DNA from: Oegoconia quadripuncta
Lineage: Eukaryota > Arthropoda > Insecta > Lepidoptera > Autostichidae
Assembly: GCA_949316235.1 (NCBI GenBank)
Contig: OX438748.1
Span: forward strand, 23,624,575-23,688,574
Direction: 5' to 3'
DNA length: 64,000 bases
Positions within the stretch are counted from its first letter, which is position 1. The number at the start of each line of letters is the position of its first letter. Shown here in pieces: positions 52,231 through 62,812 of the stretch. The notes below the pieces were generated by a model. The model did no database searches. It had not been told where the DNA came from and saw nothing but the letters and a program-made list of their open reading frames with translations. Position numbers and translations under genes: made by a program.

Positions 52231-52967
52231 TGTCGCCGTTTCGTTTATTTATTGCATTTGACATTAATTTTATTTCGCAACGTAAATCAAGAAGGTGCGT
52301 CGTGTACCCTGCATCATCATTATCAACAGCCTTGCCCACGACCGACTTTTTGTAGGACCGATATCGGGCTGATATTTTCGTCCATATTTTATAACCGATA
52401 TTGCGACCGATTTTTTTGTAGGACGTGTGCGTTGAAATATTGCAATCAGTACCTTCCATTTTTCTCCTAAATAAAAAAATCGGTCACCGATTACGGTAGA
52501 CGGCAGCCTTAGGCGTCGGTTGTAGACTTCTTCTTTCGTACCTGTTCGTCTGTCGTTCGTTCGCTTCGTTCGTCTGTTGGTGAATCAATAAATAAAGGTC
52601 TTCAAGAATTTGATATTTTTGCCATCGACTCGCTAAGAAGAAGAGTAAATAAAAATAAAATAATTTGTCCTCCATAAAGGAACGCTTATGTTATTAGGTT
52701 GTCGGAAAATCGCGTATAGTCAGTCACAAACACCACTACTTCATGTTGGTTGGAATGAGTAAATTGACAATTTGCCTATGCACGCTTTACACACCATCCA
52801 AAATGATTGTTTAATAAGTAAGTCGTTCGATGTAAGTAGAAAGCGATGGCGTTTATTCAATACAGGTCAGTTTCAATTCCAGTTTGGAAATATTTAAGAC
52901 TTCGGCTTTTATAAATTATCTTTTGTCTGGTCGTTCTGAGTAAACACTATGGCGTTACAAAAGTATT
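52231..52967. other. Unassigned region
   Basis: No gene. The stretch at 52320-52500 has repeated CCGATATCGG and ACCGATTTTTTTGTAGGAC words, possibly part of an unrecognised TE. 52560-52600 includes a TAAATAAAGG polyadenylation-like end. Confidence 0.3.
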
Positions 52968-53250
52968 ATTTTTTTTATGTACACAACGGGTTAGCACTTG
53001 ACCTCAATGATACCTGATGTTAAGTTAAGATGATAGATAGATAGATAGATAGATAAAAACTTTATTGGCATTACAGATACACACACAGTTATGTTATGCT
53101 ATACATATAAAGCAAAGATGAGACCGAAGGTCGAAGCGTACCGACCCGGAAACCCAATTTGGAGGACTGGCTATCTTATCTCTGACAACTAGAAGACAAT
53201 GCTACTAACATTGCTGTTTGGTGGCAGATTTAGATAAGATGGTGGTAGCT
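52968..53250 (-). mobile_element. tRNA-derived SINE family 3 carrying a nested insert
   Basis: The inverse of the family from TGTACACAACGGGTTAGCAC to GTGGCAGATTTAGATAAG, interrupted at 53034 and lacking its tRNA head. Confidence 0.78.
53034..53114 (-). mobile_element. LINE tail with (GATA)n, nested in the SINE
   Basis: TAGATAGATAGATAGATAGA then AAAACTTTATTGGCATTAC and ACATATAAAGC. It is flanked by AAGATGA on both sides (53027-53033 and 53115-53121), so the SINE was older. Confidence 0.7.
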
Positions 53251-53312
53251 TTAAATTTAAAAAATTGGTAACATTTAAATTTTGGTTGTATGAACTGTGT
53301 AGTGAATAAATA

Positions 53313-53732
53313 TTAGGTCCTTACCTATGAAATTGGCGATTTGTATGAATAATTTCATTAAGACTGTTTTCTCCATACAAACATTTTTGTTTTTTTTTGG
53401 GAACGGCAAATCCAAATTTAGCTAAACTTTGTGTGTATTATTGGATAACATTATGTTAAGTATAGGCAGCGTTAATTTTTAAAAGTAACCGCTTTATAAA
53501 AGTTTCAGCGAATCTAAGAAATGATTATGGGAAGCACATGAAAACAGCTCTGTTCAAATTTTTTTTATTATTTGATTTAGCCCCGAAATTAAAAAAATGT
53601 TTCATGTGAAACCTTGAAATAATATTCCATTTTCCAAATAAGAAACAAATTTGGATATAGTTTTGGAAATAGCAGGCATGGGTACATATGATTAACGAAG
53701 AAAAAGCTCCAATTTCATAGGTAAACACCCAA
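53313..53732 (+). mobile_element. TTRGGTC-family MITE, copy 5
   Basis: A complete 420-bp copy, ends TTAGGTCCTTACCTATGAAA and the inverse of TTGGGTGTTTACCTATGAAA, TA on both sides. Confidence 0.9.
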
Positions 53733-54112
53733 TATCCTAAAAAAGCACTATCACTCCTTTGGCTTTGCCGTAGTCGGATAAAAATTAAGACTGAAAGGGG
53801 TATAACCTTTGTAGAGCAGTATTACTTTATGCTAAAGATAAATTAGAGTCGGAATAATGAAAATATTACCAAATTAATAATGCTTAGCAAAACGGATCAA
53901 AGCCTATTTGAAATTAAATTGTAAATTGTGAGGTTCAGTTATAATATTGGAATTTCAATATTTGTTGGAGAATCGGCAGTATTTCGTTTGACCCTTACCG
54001 CTGATGGCACCTTTAACCTTTCAAGGATACTGTCGAACTCACTAACAAAGGTTGAGTACATTGTAAAGGTTATGCTGAAGATAAAGGACTGCTCCAGGAA
54101 GGAAGGAATTTA
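53733..54112. other. Unassigned region
   Basis: Nothing recognised. A 61-codon plus-strand frame at 53928 has no family signature. Confidence 0.3.
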
Positions 54113-54384
54113 ACCGCCTTCGTGGCTCAATATAAACAACATAAGGTTTACGAATCGGAAGTCGCGGGTTTGATCCCCAGCACACGTATTTAATACTAGG
54201 TTTGGTTGGTGATAGGGCATTTTAAATGTCCGCCTGGCTATCTACCACCATCTTATCTAAAGTCTGCCACCAAACAGCAATGTTAACAGCATTGTTGTGT
54301 GTGGGTTTCCGAGTCAGTACGCTTTCACCTTCGGCCTCACCTTGACATAACATTAGGTGTGATTGAGGTCAAGTCCTAACCCGT
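54113..54384 (+). mobile_element. tRNA-derived SINE family 3
   Basis: Head CCGCCTTCGTGGCTCAATA, B box GGTTTGATCCC, ATGTCCGCCTGGCTATCTAC, a short internal deletion before GGGTTTCCGAGTCAGTACGC, and an end at CCTAACCCGTAGC. Confidence 0.83.
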
Positions 54385-54389
54385 AGCAG

Positions 54390-54588
54390 CGTCGGTGGTT
54401 CAGCGGTTAAGACGCGGTCTCCCAATTTGGAAGGTCCGGGTTCGATTCCCAGGCAGGCTATATACAAATGAGTACTAGCTTGGACATACCGACTGACAGA
54501 TAAATGCAATAAACCTTTTTTATTTCCAATATATTTAATGTTATGAATCTTACCTTGAAATAAATACTTGAAGTTTGAAGTTTGAAGT
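54390..54588 (+). mobile_element. Family 4 SINE head joined to a LINE tail
   Basis: The head (GTGGTTCAGCGGTTAAGACG, CCGGGTTCGATTCCCAGGC) runs straight into ACTAGCTTGGACATACCGAC and CCTTGAAATAAATACTTGAAG. The tail is the LINE 3' end of 8864-9063. A tRNA-like head fused to a LINE tail is the classic build of a SINE mobilised by that LINE. Confidence 0.65.
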
Positions 54589-54662
54589 CACCAGCGCCAC
54601 CAGGTTTACTTCCCATAGCAAACCACGTATTATGATATTCATTTGACCGTTTAAATAATAAT

Positions 54663-54897
54663 GACGACCGGTTGGTGTAGTGGATAGTGACCCTGTCAGC
54701 GAAACCAGCGGTTGCGGGTTCGAATCCCGCGAGGGGGTAAATGTTTGTGTGATGAATACGAACATTTATTCCCGAGTCATGGATGTTTATATAAAGATTT
54801 ATGTATGTTTATCCGTTATCTAGTATCCATAGTACAAGCTTTGCTTAGTTTGGGACTAGATGATTGGTGTAAATGTCCGAAATAATTATTTATTTAT
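54663..54897 (+). mobile_element. tRNA-derived SINE family 1, full length
   Basis: Head GACGACCGGTTGGTGTAGTG, A box TGGTGTAGTGG, B box GGTTCGAATCCC, and the family tail to AATGTCCGAAATAATTATT. Confidence 0.88.
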
Positions 54898-55693
54898 TAT
54901 TTATTATTAATGAATTCCATAGCTAAGTTATCGCTATCTATGACATATAATATAATATAACGATAGGTCACAGTGCAATCTACCAAAATGCATGTACACA
55001 ACTTGCAACTACGATGAAACTTAAGACAGCGGACGAAGAGAATAAACAATCTCTTGGTTCGTGAGACATCTTGTAAACATGAGACAGCTATTCAACTCGA
55101 GGAGAAGCAAAATAAACTCAAGTTCGTGTCGTTCGTGCTGTTGGATTATATTTCTATAAATGTGAATCTTATAAGATACTATAAAACGAAAACTTGAATA
55201 AAATAAAACATCAGATTCGATAATCATCCACGGACTTAACAAGCTCATTCGCATGCCAGGCTATTGCTCAGTTAATAAGTTAACTAATGTCATAAATAAG
55301 AAAGTTTGTTGCTCGAAAGGCGAAACGGATGTACTGATTTAGATGAAATTTGGTATATAAATAGAACATACCACGGATTAAAGCATATAACATTTTTTAT
55401 CTCGATAAAGTAAGTAGTTAAGTTTTTAAATTGCAAGTCAAAAACCACTACTTAGGTCTCTGACTTTTTTCTTTTCGTTAACCCCCGCCTCGTGAACATT
55501 AGTTGACTATCTGTAAGTGCTTCTAGCTATTGTGTTTTATAGTATAGGTATATATTTATATTATTAAGTAAGTCTATTAATATGATATTATTATTATATT
55601 TATGCCTACTTATTTATAATTATTTCTTTAGTTGTTAGTATCGTGCACCCTACCTGTTTTTCTACTTACAAATGTCCCGTAGCTGTAGGTTGT
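54898..55693. other. Mostly unassigned
   Basis: 55308-55400 (GCGAAACGGATGTACTGATT, GAAATTTGGTATATAAATAG) is the middle of the CCGCCCGCG-type short element. No gene. Confidence 0.35.
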
Positions 55694-55992
55694 CTGGAAG
55701 AGATCGCTTTTAGTGATAAGACCGCCTAATTGTGTTCTATTGTTATCATCAAAAAATATTCTTCCTTCAACCTTCAAGAAGCGAGCATATTCCTTCCTTA
55801 AAGGCCGGCAACGCCACTGCGGATCTTCCGTTTCCGTAGATGGTTATGGGCAGCGGTGACACTTACCATCAGGTGCGCCTCTTGCTCGTTTGCCCACCTC
55901 TTCAATAAAAAAAAATAAAAAAATATTGTAAATGTGTTGTCTTGTGTTGTATTGTATTGCATTGCATTGCATTGCATTGTATTGTATTGTAA
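55694..55992 (+). mobile_element. Two LINE 3' tails in series
   Basis: 55694-55790 holds AGAGATCGCTTTTAGTGATA and GACCGCCTAATTG. 55791-55922 is the CCGGCAACGC-type tail with poly(A). An (ATTGC/ATTGT)n pentanucleotide run follows to 55990, possibly the tail of the outer element that the second tail interrupted. Confidence 0.6.
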
Positions 55993-57560
55993 TTAAACAA
56001 CCGCGATAAAATTATTCCACGCAGGCGAAAAGCTAGTAAATTGAATCTTTTGTAATATTTTAAAGAGAGCAACTATTCCACTGGCGACTGTAGATTTGTA
56101 GCTTGCTATGATGTGTAAACGACAAAGCGACTGCCGTGAAACGATAAAATGTCGTCGCGATCCAATGGGAACAGCTAGATACGATAGTCGCCAAAGGATA
56201 AAAATTTTTGATGACAAACAAATCGTATTAATGGGAGCAGCTAGAGACGACAGTTGTCCAACGATAAATTAATCGTTACGACATAGTGGCCACGCGCGCT
56301 AAGCCGTTCCATTTTTCATATCTCTCCTCAAAGCAACCCCTAATTAAGATATACAGTCCACTACCTTATTAAGTCATTAACACCGGTTGCTTAATGTAAA
56401 ATTGGACTATTTTAAGTGTAGGTACGTTAGTACTATATAATTCTGTGGTGTAGGTTTCCTGTGTACCTACAAAATAGGTAAAGAAATTTTTGAAAGCAAC
56501 CCACCGCTACTGTTATTAGCATTCCGCCCGCGACTTTGTCCGTCTCGAAATTAAAGGTGATATTTTTTTATTTCATTTTTTATTTTTATATCCGAATAGT
56601 GGATAGTGACCCTAACAGTAACCCTAATCAACGGTTGCAGGTTCGAACCGAGTCACAAAAGTTAAAACTCGAGGTTTGCCAGCTAGCAATTCTGAGTGAA
56701 CAGAATAATCCGAGCCTGGAACTCCATTTTGCACTCTAAAAGTGGCATCATAGATGTGCTAAAGAAAGCTGCCAATTTAAATTGAGATTAGGCGGGTCAC
56801 CTCTGAAGAATTAATTAGGAAAAATGGACCTGGATATGCAGCGATTGAATCCTACAGGACCAACGCCAGGTAGATCCAACGCTGGATTCTTTCAGCAAGG
56901 AGTGGAGAGATTTGTAGTAGACAAAGACATGTGGAAAAAATATGGGAGGCTTTTGCCCAATAGTGGGACAAAACAGGCTAGTAAAAAAATGTGTTGTTGG
57001 GATTTTCTTTTTTTTTTATATTTAAGATGAACCGCGAGAAGCCAGTTAAGCTGTTTTTTTTTATATATTTTTTTTTGTTTATCATCGTTGATTTGATTTA
57101 TCTAGGTATTCATTTGTTTTCTCGGGGGTTTTCCTAAATTTTTACAGTGCAAATAATATTCTTCTTCAACAATTACTTGTGCAGATTAAAATAGATCAAA
57201 TTATATTTATATAATTACATAGATAGGTACTCCTAATAAAACTAGCAAAATCCCCAAACAATTATTCCGTATCCGGCATACAATTCAATTGAATATCCTT
57301 TGTACACTGTTAACAATGGTTGCCTCTCGTACTAGACTGTTTCTAGACAATTTCTAGACAAATTAGCATACATTGTCTGAACGTCGGTTGAGGACCAATC
57401 CTCGGAGCGTTTTGCAAAATTTGCCATTTGCGCACGTTTCGCAAATTGCCACTGAAGACGCGAGGCTGTTTCTTTGTAGGGAATTGCTAATGTATCTCGA
57501 GATAATGTTATGGAATAGCTTTTATTATTACGTAACTTGATTTTAACCGATAGTCCCAAA
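55993..57560. other. Short repeat scraps, no gene
   Basis: 56003-56037 (GATAAAATTATTCCACGCAG) and 56519-56555 (CATTCCGCCCGCGACTTTG) are ends of the CCGCCCGCG-type element lying about 500 bp apart. 56596-56655 is a scrap of SINE family 1 head (AGTGGATAGTGACCC, GGTTCGAACC). The rest is unassigned. The 67-68 codon plus-strand frames here resemble broken LINE text (GWRLLPNSGTKQ-like) but are not identifiable. Confidence 0.35.
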
Positions 57561-58440
57561 AGAAGAGTTATGTTTTTACCCGACTGCCCAAAGAAGTAGG
57601 GTAATGTTTTTCGAGTATATAGATTATGTAGATTTCTAAATTACCTCCTGTTACCTAAACGACTTGACCGATTTCGAAGTGCAAGGTGTCGTTAGATTCG
57701 CCTTGATCCCTGGAGTGTCATAGATTACATTTTATGGTAAATAACCCAACATGGCGCCCGCGAAATGCAAAATACTGTCGGGTTTTTTAGTTTTTAAACT
57801 GATATAGATAGATAGATAAATCGTTTATTTGTATCTCTAGTCATACACATACCATAAGTTCCAAAGCAATTGGATAAACATATTTTATAACAATTCATAA
57901 AAGTAACATCAGGATACACTAGAGTATGTGTGTGCTACAGCCGTACAAATGGGCCATAGCAAAACACTGATTTTCAGATATTGATAGAGAGTATATATGT
58001 AATGTTAGCACATTAATCAAATTTAAATATAATTACACCCTTATTGCTGATCACATTTATAATTATCGATTAATTTGACTTAAAAAGATATCGATTAGGT
58101 CAATCTATAACGAAGCGGCTATTCGAGTATGATTGGGTGGGCGTAACAGGCGTCGGTAGCACAGAGTACTTTGTATCGAATAATTATTGAGGAATGTAAA
58201 GTGATTATCACCATAATATATTGCCTTAAACTGAAGTGCGTGGTTATTATATATCCTTGTCCAGAGTATAACGATATTTATTAAATAGTAAGCATGTAAT
58301 ATGTAGATTTCTATGTTACTTCCTGTAGCCGTAATGGCTCGACCTATTTTGAAGTGCAAGGTATGGTTCGATTTTTCTAAATATCTAAAGTGTCATAGTT
58401 TACATATATATTATGTTAAAAAATTCAACATGGCAAAAAA
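57561..58440. repeat. Dispersed repeats: two related copies and a (GATA) LINE tail
   Basis: 57625-57780 (GTAGATTTCTAAATTACC, CGAAGTGCAAGGT, ATGGCGCC) and 58300-58440 (GTAGATTTCTATGTTACTTCC, GAAGTGCAAGGTATGG) are related units. Between them, 57788-57985 is the inverse of the LINE tail at 35530. Confidence 0.5.
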
Positions 58441-58640
58441 AATAACATGTTGACTTTCAATAAGTGATATTTTTGTATCCTACATTGAATAAAATGTTTT
58501 TCATTTTTGATTTTGATTTTACTTATTTATTTTTCGTTTCAGTCGTTACATCCTGGCTCCATCAGATCAGCTCGATGGTCCTATAATATTGCATTGTCAC
58601 CGAACTTACATAAATATCCCAAATTTCAGCTCAATCAGAT
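58441..58640 (+). mobile_element. CR1-type LINE 3' end and a second dispersed repeat
   Basis: 58441-58520 (ATAACATGTTGACTTTCAATAAGTG in two words, ATCCTACATTGAATAAAATG, then GATTTT units) is the 3' tip of the LINE at 34300. 58545-58640 (CATCCTGGCTCCATCAGATC, CAGCTCGATGGTCC) is a repeat also at 63795-63880. Confidence 0.6.
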
Positions 58641-59047
58641 GTGATCAATCAATCAATCTAGCAAGTGGTTGAAAAATGGTTATCAAATTTTGAAACGGGC
58701 CACTTACATACAAACGAACATTGTCCGTATAAAAGCTTGTAAGAAGAACGTAATTCGCATAAAGATCTTTACCACAAAATACATACGGCTGAATTTAGTT
58801 TATAACGAATCTATTTCTGCTACCTCTGATCTATATTGATGACCATCGATACAGATATTGAAAACTCTATTCCCTAGACGCTGTCTTAATATCGATTTAA
58901 CGCAGATATATCTATCACGGTTATCCAATATCCAATGTCAGGTGAAAATGGACGACGAACGCTGCCTCCCATATTGAAATCTCTAGGGAATATATTTGAC
59001 CGTTTTGCATGCAGGTATAGTAAAGCCGAGCTATCAAAATGATCCAA
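58641..59047. other. Unassigned region
   Basis: No recognisable gene. Confidence 0.3.
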
Positions 59048-59244
59048 TAGCCGTAGCCTCCGGCGTAGCAGCCACTCTACTAAGTGGAGGCCGCTCTGTT
59101 AATTTTTTTTTTAATCTTGATTTTTTTTGAGGCTTTGAATCTATATTCTAAGCCTTTATAATCCTATATAATCCTATATAAAGCCTATATAATCACTACT
59201 ATCATCTACTATCAGAGTGGCTGCTACGCCGGAGGCTACGGCTA
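59048..59244. repeat. Perfect 31-bp inverted repeat around 135 bp of AT-rich DNA
   Basis: TAGCCGTAGCCTCCGGCGTA... at 59048-59078 is exactly complementary to ...TACGCCGGAGGCTACGGCTA at 59214-59244. The arms are GC-rich and the interior is AT-rich with repeated CCTATATAA words. It abuts the palindrome that follows. Confidence 0.88.
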
Positions 59245-59246
59245 AG

Positions 59247-59328
59247 GTAATGTAAAGGTTAGGGTATGATGAGGCTGGCATAATCATAGGATTATGCCAG
59301 CCTCATCATACCCTAACCTTTACATTAC
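59247..59328. repeat. Perfect 39-bp palindrome arms with a 4-base loop
   Basis: GTAATGTAAAGGTTAGGGTA... at 59247-59285 pairs without a mismatch with 59290-59328 across ATAG. The right arm continues into the 3' untranslated part of the minus-strand LINE relic, so the left arm is probably its inverted duplicate. Confidence 0.92.
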
Positions 59329-59332
59329 TTAC

Positions 59333-59697
59333 AACCTAAAATATCAACAACAAAGTTATATAGCATTCTGGCCTCAGCCGAGGCTGGATCGGCCAGGATG
59401 CTGTGAAATACACATACGTTGACTCTACACAATTTTAAGCGTTCAAACAAATGTTGTCTTTCCGTACGATCCGATTACATTCACATAATATAATGGTGTA
59501 TGTCTTCCACAGTTCCACACAACTCACAATTAGGAGAGCTAACCTTTTTCATTAAATATGCAAACTTATTTAGAGGCAGCTCTGCTAATTCTGTGTCAAA
59601 ATTGCCACTGAGTCTTGCTCGGGAAGTTTTCGACTGACTCATTACTGGTATGTACTTTTGCTCCCAGTAGCCTTTTGGTACCATCCTGCTCACTGCA
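59333..59697 (-). pseudogene. LINE ORF2 C-terminal relic with CCHC-type motif
   Basis: In reverse the frame reads PKGYWEQKYIPVMSQSKTSR, ARLSGNFDTELAELPLNKFA and SPNCELCGTVEDIHHYIM. After a shift it continues with FERLKLCRVNVCVFHSILAD. A 'SPxCxxCGxxEDxxHxxxEC' segment near the end is typical of LINEs of the I/R1/Jockey type with a C-terminal zinc knuckle. Frame breaks around 59475 make it inactive. Confidence 0.6.
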
Positions 59698-59920
59698 TCC
59701 GGGCATAGTCTGTGGTGTATACGAATACAGAGAGCCGAGTTTCTTCCCTATAGTATTGACATTAGTGGCGTTATTTCATTGGCTTCACTCCCATGTGCCG
59801 AGCGGGGAAGTGCGAAACTTCTTTTCCTTCTTACATACCCTATTTCTTTCTTTAATTCGTAATCACCACCACGTCTTTGGAAAAACACACACTTTAAAAA
59901 TATAAGAACATCCAACCAGC
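59698..59920. other. Unassigned segment
   Basis: Pyrimidine-rich plus strand with no motif I recognise. Confidence 0.3.
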
Positions 59921-60250
59921 CGTCTCCGTGGCTCAATGTAAACACAATGTTTACGATTCGGAGGTCGCGGATTCGATCCCCAGCAGGGTACATGTTTAAG
60001 TACTCGGTTTGGTTGGTGGTAGGGCAATTTAAATGTCCGCCTGGCTAGCTACCACCATCTTATCTAAAGCTGCCGCCAAGCAGCAATGTTAATAGCATTG
60101 TTATGTTCCGGTTGTCAGAGATAAGATAACCAGTCCTCCAAATGTGTTGGGGCTTCAGAGTCAGTATGCTTCCACCTCCGACATCATCTTCACTTAACAT
60201 CAGGTGTGATTGAGGTCAAGTACGAACCCGTCGTGCATAAAAAAAAAACA
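59921..60250 (+). mobile_element. tRNA-derived SINE family 3, full length
   Basis: Head GCCGTCTCCGTGGCTCAATG, B box GATTCGATCCC, GTACATGTTTAAGTACTCGG, GCCTGGCTAGCTACCACC and GCCAAGCAGCAATG, with the end CCCGTCGTGCATAAAAAAAA. Along with 27548 it is the best reference copy. Confidence 0.88.
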
Positions 60251-60530
60251 ACCTTTAAAAGCAAGTAGGTAGATTCTTTCCATTTTCATACAATTTCCTT
60301 CTAGATTGCCTTCCCAACCTGTTTATTGCTCGGTGTTTGTGACATATCAGTCGCCCGTCTGCGCCCACCCTCAGCTAGGTAAACAAGAGACAAACAATTA
60401 ATCTGAAGCGTTTACCAAGCTGGCGTAAACATCAACTGACGTCACACTATTTATAGATCGTCCTCTGACAATTTGTTGGTTCAATTAATGAGATAATCAG
60501 TTTTTCGTATACTTAGGTATACTACTGTGG
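60251..60530. other. Unassigned segment
   Basis: No feature recognised. Confidence 0.3.
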
Positions 60531-61151
60531 GGTAGGGCTGCAGATATTTAAACAATATTTTTTCTACAAAAAAGAGCAATCAGAGCAATATATAATTTAC
60601 GCTGCCGTGACTCTCTAAGAGATCTGTTTAAAGAAATAAGTATTTTAACTGTTGCATCCCAATATATATATGACAGGTATAATGTATGAACGCATATATG
60701 CCTATTTCGTAAACATTCTGATAATCATAATTTGAATACTAGAAACAAAAATAAAATTGAAATCCGCAATTTAGACTTAGCAAGGTTAGCACATGCTTTG
60801 TGGAACACAGCATACGCTTTTACAATAAAATAGAACATGTATTGAGTTTAACAGAGCTGAGAAATTTAAACGCCACATTAAAGAAACTCTGTGTAAGAAG
60901 GGTTATTACAGGATAGATGATTATTTAGGCGATAAGGAGGTGTGGTGTTAGCTGGTCGTTATGTTAATGCCTTTTGTTTTGTAATATGTAATATAAAATG
61001 TGATATTATTGTAAAGATGGAAACCAATTAAAAGATGTGTTGTTGCGGAGTTTCCTGTCGCTTCTTGTGAAGCGATGTAATTTAAAATTTAAAAAAATAT
61101 AAGCGATATTTTTGTATCCTACATTGAATAAAATATTTTTGATTTGATTTG
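60531..61151 (+). pseudogene. LINE ORF2 C-terminus with 3' end, copy B
   Basis: It starts at ACTACTGTGGGGTAGGGCTG, the same base as copy A at 34300, and is collinear with it to the GATTTG tail. Small indels (for example near 60675 and 60830) break the frame, so it is older or less constrained than copy A. Confidence 0.72.
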
Positions 61152-62162
61152 TATAATTAAAATACTGACAATCCTTAAATGAGGATTGTGATAGTAACTG
61201 GTCTCCATAGAATAACAGGAAATACTTCCAATTAACTCAGATACGTCGTTGGACAGTATGGGTCCAAAAAGGACACGGAAAGACAATTTTACAGATTTAC
61301 GCTTGCATGAATACCACGCGTGGAACCTCGATCAAGAGTTAAGGCCAACTCCAGAGATGTCAGTCCACACATACATATTTGTGCAAGTGTTATAGTTTTA
61401 TTGATAATTATGGAGGTAAGTACAAATGCCATATTATCATATTACATAATCCCACTGCAGGAATATAGGCCTTCCCTCGTTTATGAGGGAGTATGGGCTG
61501 CCGCGCTGGCCCAAAACGGGTTGGGAACTTCACATGCATTTGAATTTTTATTTCACAGGCATGCAGGTTTCCTCGTGATGTTTTCCTTCACCGTTTAGGA
61601 GCAGTCGGATAAATGCACCTTAAGTAAACAGGAAATGGTTCTAATTTGACTTGCAATAAACGAACATAGTTACATACATACATACAAATAAGTTAAATAG
61701 AAGCTTGTAATAAAAGAAATATACGAGGAATATGTACAGAACTGTATTTTTCAAGAAAGAGTCGAGAGAGTCTAGATATTGTCGTCTATTGTCACAGTAA
61801 CGAGATGTTATTGTTGCTGCGTTTGCAGATATTTCCTTTTCTTCAAGTGCTTGTATCGTTTTAAGGTTTCGGAAAGCCAGTAAGATACGACGAAGGAAAG
61901 TACCGGATGAGTTTATTTACCGTAAGGAAAAAAATGGCTTCGTAAACTTAATTCACCTGAGATAATTCAACTAGGTGAATATATTTAAAATAATAAGTAA
62001 ACTTTATTCAGCTCAGTTCAACGAACCATTTCTAGAAAATGTCCCACAGAAATAATGTTGATCTAATATGCTTAACTGGGCCTCACGTATAAATTTATCA
62101 TTCAACTGTACGCTAGATCTGCGTTGTTTCGGAGAGAAAAAGCAATCATTTATAATAAAGAG
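61152..62162. other. Dispersed repeats, no gene
   Basis: 61431-61660 (CCCACTGCAGGAATATAGGC, CATGCAGGTTTCCTCGTGAT, GTTTTCCTTCACCGTTTAGG) is a decayed copy of a repeat very common in Lepidoptera. 61905-61940 (CCGGATGAGTTTATTTACCG) is a lone end of the ACCGTAAGG-type TIR element. Confidence 0.45.
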
Positions 62163-62208
62163 AAAACGAGGGAATAGGTTATTAGCTAATAACCTATTCC
62201 CTCGTTTT
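62163..62208. repeat. Perfect 46-bp palindrome with no loop
   Basis: AAAACGAGGGAATAGGTTAT followed by its exact complement around TAG|CTA. Both 23-base arms match fully. Confidence 0.93.
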
Positions 62209-62219
62209 ATATCAATATA

Positions 62220-62251
62220 TTTTGATCAAACATAGCTATGTTTGATCAAAA
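62220..62251. repeat. Perfect 32-bp palindrome with no loop
   Basis: TTTTGATCAAACATAG and its exact inverse. It lies 11 bases after the previous palindrome. Confidence 0.93.
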
Positions 62252-62562
62252 TCGGTGAAGTCGTTACGAAGACATTTCGCTGTGGTGTATTTGGATGAAA
62301 TCAGTCATTCGGGAATTTTCTAAATTTTTAATTTATTACGTTTTGACGTACTGAGTCCTAAAAGTAATATGTGAAAAGTAAAGCTTTCCCATTAGGGCTA
62401 GCCTGACGTAAACATCGTAACCTTCATGTCCAACGGGTAATCAGATAAAACTCGACGTAACTTGCCCTCTTTAAGGGATTTGTCACATTACTCTGACAAA
62501 GGGTTTTGGATATTGTTTTTCTTTTGTTACCTACGTTTTTTTTATGATTAACTGGAAACGCG
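62252..62562. other. Unassigned segment
   Basis: No gene or matched repeat. Confidence 0.3.
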
Positions 62563-62812
62563 TTTGATCACAATCTCTCCTGATGGAAAGTGACGATGTG
62601 GCCGAAGATGAAGCACGCGATCAAAGTGGATGCCTATTCACCCTGTTCATGAAGATTCCAAGGTTGTAGGATTCAGGAAAGACTGACGCCGGAAGGGAGT
62701 TCTATGCCTTGGCTGTTCGCATTATGAATGAAGAGACTATATACGGGAATCCCTCCCCACGCCTAGTAGTCCAAAGATGCAACGACAGTGGTGGAATAAG
62801 ATTATGTATTTC
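62563..62812 (-). pseudogene. Jockey-like LINE C-terminus, inverse and decayed
   Basis: CTCCTGATGGAAAGTGACGA, AAGACTGACGCCGGAAGGGA and GGCTGTTCGCATTATGAATG are inverse words of 49029-49333, with a deletion of about 40 bases near 62735. Confidence 0.65.

Noticed and set aside
51713..52470. Plus-strand serine/leucine-rich open frames that look membrane-like
   Set aside because: They are antisense to an RTE-type LINE relic whose protein motifs read clearly on the minus strand.
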